The notes beneath the pieces are model-generated. The model saw only the letters and a list, made by a program, of their open reading frames with translations. It did not search any database and was not told the origin of the DNA. Both the position numbers and the translations under genes were made by a program. A stretch of 64,000 nt of DNA from positions 4,402,001 to 4,466,000 of the forward strand of contig JBITNC010000002.1 of assembly GCA_050084985.1 (NCBI GenBank), given 5' to 3'. Each line of letters begins with the position of its first letter. The first letter of the stretch is position 1. This document shows, one piece after another, positions 59,921 through 64,000 of the stretch. The stretch is from Nageia nagi. Taxonomy: Eukaryota; Pinophyta.

Positions 59921-60070
59921 TTAAGGTCATTTAATGTTTATAGTTATCTTGTAAAATTGTGTCCTCAATACCATGTTCTCAAACCATGGTATTTGTTAAG
60001 GTCATTTAATATTTACAGTTATCTTGTAATACCGTGTTCTCAATACTATGTGTACAATACCATGGTATTT
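59921..60070 (+). repeat. Two diverged 75-bp tandem units
   Basis: TTAAGGTCATTTAAT starts at 59,921 and 59,996. Both copies contain AGTTATCTTGTAA, TGTTCTCAA and ACCATGGTATTT. The sequence on to 61 kb shows no gene. Confidence 0.8.
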
Positions 60071-61074
60071 CTTATAATCTTTCCTATTTATAGGTTTCTC
60101 TTTGTAATAAAATGTATTCTAGATTCATAATTCCATATCATGTACTATGGATCATAGATATCTATTAAAACCTAAAAAAGAATTTTAATTTAATTAAAAT
60201 ATCCTTTTAGGTATTTGAAATAATTTAATTAAATAAATGCTCTTATCATCATGCACACTTATCTACCTTTATGTTCTATGATAAGAGGTCAGTACGGGGA
60301 TAATCCCAAGAAGGAGTCTTGGCTCATAAGCCAAGGAAGAGCCTTTGTGCTAGACCTACTATCTATAAAGGTGGAAGGATCATGCATGAGTAATTATGAT
60401 ATGATTTGGAATCCTTGATAGGTGGTAATATACTTCTATCATTATTGATCAGTGTTTCTCAATGCCACCTATCATATTTGGATTTTGTTATACACTGAGC
60501 TCTACATTCTTGCGATATTTTAAACCCATTTACATACGATATTTTGAGCATCGAAGGTATGACGATGACATCAAGCGAGAGGGAAAGGTGAAGTACTAAA
60601 ATAGTAGTTGGGTGACATTGCTAGGATCCTAACATTATCGTTGGGTTAAGGTCGGATTAGTGACTCCATCTTTTGAAGAAGCTCATCATTTGTCCCATCT
60701 CAATCAAATATCTCTTCTGTTAATCTAATTTGATAGGTTAAGTTTGATTAGGTTAAACGAATCATTATCATCACTTATGTTACCATTATTTCATGATTAA
60801 TTGGTTAAATTAAATATTATTAAATAATCCTAATAATTATTATTTCAATTATAACAATATCCATCACAATTATGCACTACAATTAGTATATTTCACAACC
60901 CTAATCACTATTTAGAAATTAAGGCAATAATATTTTAGTAAAGAAGATCAGAATTCATAAATTCAAACCCTAATTTCAAACCATAAACTCTTCTCTGGTT
61001 GGGTTTTTCAAGTATACGAAAATAGATTTTTCGATGGAAAGTTTATCTTTAAAATTATTACAAGGAATATTGTT

Positions 61075-61170
61075 GTGATGGATATGCAAAATGTGGAAGG
61101 ATACATAAGTCTTGTCAATTATTTAGATGGGTATGCAAAATGTGGAAGAATACACATGGTCATAGGATTT
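61075..61170 (+). pseudogene. PPR-motif scrap, + strand
   Basis: DGYAKCGRIHKSCQLF is read at 61,078-61,125. A second TATGCAAAATGTGGAAGAATACA follows 49 bases on in another frame. The unit is the same as that of the 51-base repeats at 52.7-52.9 kb, in inverted orientation. Confidence 0.65.
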
Positions 61171-61373
61171 TTGCACAACTTACCTAAAGGATGTTAGTGA
61201 AAACATTATTCTACAATAATGGAAATGTTATTATGCAACAATGGTTGCAGGCTATTGGAGGAAATGTTGTTTTGCAACAATGGTTGAGAGCTTTCTCTCT
61301 TTTCGGTGTAATGATTATGTTTGAGTTTAAGGTTCTCTCTTTTTAACTCTTACTTTGTAAGATACCCTATGCA

Positions 61374-61499
61374 TATATAACTAAATTTTGTGTGTATATA
61401 ATTAAATTATGTGAATATATAACTAAATTTTGTGCATATATAATTAAATTTTGTATGTATATAAGTAAATTTTGTGCATATATAACTAAATAATTTGTG
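61374..61499. repeat. Six tandem 21-bp units
   Basis: TATATAACTAAATTTTGTGTG-type units start every 21 bases at 61,374, 61,395, 61,416, 61,437, 61,458 and 61,479. Read on the minus strand they give a seven-residue IYAQNLV-like repeat, probably without significance. A separate pair of 40-base copies lies at 61,701 and 61,771. Confidence 0.92.
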
Positions 61500-62507
61500 T
61501 ATAGTGTAAAGTGTTGTGCATATATCATAATAATTATTGAGGAATAATTCAATATTTTTCAGTTTGAATTATTTATTATATTGGTATATTATGTAAGTAT
61601 ATGGTATATATTGTGTGCATTTATTATGTAGTATTATGTGTATATGTTCTATTGTATACATATATAAACACCAAATATTATGTATCTTAAGGAATTTGAT
61701 TGTGAAAAATATATTTGATATACACATGTAATATATATGCACGAAATATCATTCTTGCTGAAAAATAAATTGTTGAAAATATATTTAATATACACACATA
61801 ATATATAATCATATATAAACATAAATAAATTATGTTGAAAAAAGATTCTACCAAAAACCAATCAATGAATGCATATAATATAATTGAACGAAATGAAAAG
61901 ATTAAACAATAAATAATAATAATTTTTTGATAAACACACAAAGTTTGTGATCGAATACGAACCTGCTATAACCTTTTTCCATATATATTTGCTCACTTAG
62001 AACTAAAATTCTTGAAAACCAACTTTTTAAATTATAACTCTTTTTAAGTGATCCTCAAAAAAGTTCTTCCACGTGAATGATGAAACTTGCCTCTGATCCT
62101 TGAGTCTTTCACATGTTCCATTAAATGTGGAAACCAAACCATAGATGATGTTTACGTTCCCCGTTCTTGGAGGCAAGGAAGTTGCCCGCATTAATGGTAT
62201 TGTGACCCAGCTTTCCAACGCTAGAACATGAAGGCATGCTTATAAATTCTGACAGCACTATTTGTTTCAACAAAAAAACAGTACCTTGTCCTTGTTCCAA
62301 CAAACTGTCACGTATTTCACATTGTAGATTAATTGTATCACGATGCTTCCCATCCCCGTGATCTTCAATTAATGAAGCCTGTATTGTACACTTTAATATC
62401 AATGTCCAAACTGACTCCAATTATAGAGGAGGACTTACACAACACTCATCCGAAGTTGATTTCCAACAACCACCAAGAAAGCTGTAATACCAACCTTTTT
62501 GTTGGAG

Positions 62508-62513
62508 TATAAG
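62508..62513 (+). promoter_or_regulatory. Candidate TATA box of the phytocyanin gene
   Basis: TATAAG in GGAGTATAAGGACC lies 83 bases before the start codon. It predicts a leader of about 50 bases. From 61.9 kb the composition becomes less AT-rich, as expected for a gene-proximal region. Confidence 0.4.
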
Positions 62514-62590
62514 GACCTGTTCCATCATTTTCTACTTCCAGCTATTGGATTTTGTCGTTGAAAGCTGTATCTCAACTACTAGAGATAAGG

Positions 62591-63876
62591 ATGGCCGTTG
62601 GAAAAATCCCTGCCTTCATAGTACTAGTCTTCTGTGTTGTAACGGCCCACGTTAAAATGTCACTAGCAGTGGAATTTACTGTGGGAGACAAAGTTGGATG
62701 GATTGTTGGGCCTGTTAACTATACTTCATGGGCAAACTCCAAGCGGTTCCATGTAGGGGACTCCTTAGGTATTGTACTTTGAGATCATATTAGCTTTATA
62801 GGCTGTTTAGGCCAAAATGTTATTTAGGGCCCATTTGTACATTTCTTTCTATTGGAAAATATCTTCAAGGCTTGAGGATTTTGTTGTTAGGAGACTGTAT
62901 ATTTGGTTAGCTGTAATAACGTTGATAGGTGAAGAATCATAAAGAATCATACTTGTTTAATAATGTTGATAGGTGAAGAATCATGCTTTTGTTTGCATGT
63001 TAGAAAAGGGATTTCTATGGTCACAATTAGGTTCTTCCATTTTCTAGTTTCAACTGATTTATGGCACATGTGATTTAACTGGTTTAATGATTCACACACC
63101 CATTGGTTCTTCAGGTGCATATGCCTACTAATATCATAAATGTCCAAATGAAAAGAAATGTGTTAAGATAATATGTCTTCTCTTCATCTACATAATTTAT
63201 AGTAGATCAATTTGCATGTGGATTGCTATGAATTCTGAGTGGGTTGTTGTGAAGCTCTGTGAGTTGATTTGAATCAAGAAGTTTGTTGAGAATATTGAAT
63301 TTGGAATTGATTTATATATTGATTTGAATTGATTGGTAGTGGTGTTTTTATTGTTGTGTTGTTTGGCAATTTTTTTGGTAGAAATATGAAAAGCAATTAC
63401 ACAATGTATGAAAGTAACAAGGCCAATTATGATACTAGCAGGATATATCATAGCTTGAATTGATAGTGGTGGTGTTCTTTTGTTTGGCAGTTTTTTCATA
63501 TAACAAGCAACTCCATAATGTTGTTGAGGTGACAAAGACCAACTATGATACCTGCACATCCACAGCACCGTTGGCCTCTTATACCGATGGCAACACCACA
63601 GTGGTTCTAAAAAAGGCTGGCACCCATTACTACATCTGTGGCTTTCCTGGCCATTGTGTGGCAGGGCAGAAAGTAGAGGTCACAACTTTGCCAACTTCAA
63701 GGCTTTCGCCTTCTCCATCTACTGCACCAAAATTTCCCAAAACAGTAACTTCTAAGGGCCCATCACTTTCTCCTATCAAAGGATTTCAAGCCACCATCTC
63801 CTCATCTGTCATCCATCATGATGTTTCTACAGCAACAACTTTTTTGGCTGCAATCTTGTCACTTCTAGTATTTTGA
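62591..63876 (+). CDS. Phytocyanin, stellacyanin-type blue copper protein, 2 exons
   Basis: Cell-surface type-1 copper protein, probably an electron carrier or an apoplastic signalling/wall protein. Exons 62,591-62,768 and 63,491-63,876 join in frame (phase-1 GT-AG intron of 722 bases) to 187 residues. Residues 1-26 are a signal peptide, cut probably after SLA. Residues 27-124 form the plastocyanin-like domain (VEFTVGDKVGW, FHVGDSLVFSY). Copper ligands are His68, Cys109, His114 and Gln119 (YYICGFPGHCVAGQ). The axial Gln, instead of Met, is the stellacyanin feature. Cys81 and Cys115 should form the disulphide. Possible N-glycosylation sites are NYT (43) and NTT (94). Residues 125-165 are Pro/Ser-rich like arabinogalactan modules, and 173-187 are a hydrophobic tail suited to GPI anchoring. 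The ATG at 62,591 is the only one before the signal peptide. The intron position after VGDSL is the family's usual one. Confidence 0.95.
62914..62984 (+). repeat. 27-bp direct repeat in the phytocyanin intron
   Basis: TAATAACGTTGATAGGTGAAG...AATCAT at 62,914-62,940 recurs at 62,958-62,984 with one difference. Confidence 0.85.
63326..63440 (+). pseudogene. Decayed duplicate of the phytocyanin exon 2 start inside the intron
   Basis: The segment 63,326-63,440 aligns with 63,457-63,564, which spans the intron end and the start of exon 2. Shared blocks include GAATTGAT-GTAGTGGTG, TTGTTTGGCA, AAGCAA, CACAATGT/CATAATGT, GTAACAAGGCCAATTATGAT/GTGACAAAGACCAACTATGA and ACTAGCA/ACCTGCA. Its acceptor has changed from CAG to CAA. 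Its reading frame has a TGA after KQLHNV, where the real exon has KQLHNVVEV. It is therefore a dead second copy of the copper-ligand His68 region. Confidence 0.8.
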
Positions 63877-64000
63877 CATGGTTTATTTAAATGTACGAAA
63901 TGGTGGAGATTCAGTCCGAACCAATCTCAGCCATTCATGTATACGTCTTACTCTTTACCACATTGTTGTCTATCATATAAAGACACAAATAACTGTACAT

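Noticed and set aside
61367-61552. Seven-residue repeat protein on the minus strand
   Set aside because: It results from the 21-base tandem repeat, whose length happens to be a multiple of three. No start context or conservation.
62027-62420. Two overlapping minus-strand open frames of 63 and 99 codons before the phytocyanin gene
   Set aside because: The composition is less AT-rich, which makes open frames likely, but no domain or splice structure was recognised. A divergent gene cannot be excluded.

Overview
The window is 64 kb of a plant nuclear genome. It is AT-rich and intron-bearing, with two recognisable host genes at its ends and about 57 kb of decayed mobile DNA and low-complexity sequence between them. 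Long decayed Ty3/gypsy, Copia and LINE copies nested in each other, together with DYW-type PPR remnants, point to a seed plant with a large repeat-rich genome. A gymnosperm is my best guess, but nothing here proves the lineage.

Left end (1-5.9 kb): a complete canonical auxin efflux carrier gene of the PIN family on the + strand, with six exons, 687 codons, a TATA-like box, a duplicated promoter segment and three short upstream reading frames in the presumed leader. Right end (62.5-63.9 kb): a complete two-exon phytocyanin (stellacyanin-type blue copper protein) with signal peptide, copper ligands His/Cys/His/Gln and a Pro/Ser-rich, GPI-type tail. Its intron contains a decayed extra copy of the start of exon 2.

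Middle, left to right: 9.2-10.6 kb, an unrecognised decayed reading frame (-). 10.66-11.61 kb, a minisatellite with a strict 20-bp rhythm. 11.9-13.6 kb, a small LTR element without coding capacity, with a further LTR scrap near 16 kb. 14-15.7 kb, tandem repeats and a long (TA)n tract. 17.8-23.8 kb, a Ty3/gypsy element (-) with gag, protease, RT, RNase H and integrase still traceable. 25.2-26.1 kb, a second gypsy fragment (+), cut by a Copia element at 26.1-29.1 kb that lacks IN/RT. 30.9-33.4 kb, a long unrecognised decayed coding sequence (-) with a coiled coil. 35.2-49.9 kb, a LINE (+) split by two LTR retrotransposons: a gag-only element at 35,457-38,835 with perfect 5-bp target duplications, and a full gypsy element (-) at 41,623-47,732. 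50.0-51.4 kb, unrecognised reading frames. 52.4-56.9 kb, broken PPR-DYW genes (-). 57-62 kb, simple repeats and two local tandem duplications.

No rRNA or CRISPR array was seen. tRNA genes were not found by eye, and a covariance-model scan would be needed to exclude them. All retroelement coding regions carry stops or frameshifts. The two host genes appear intact.
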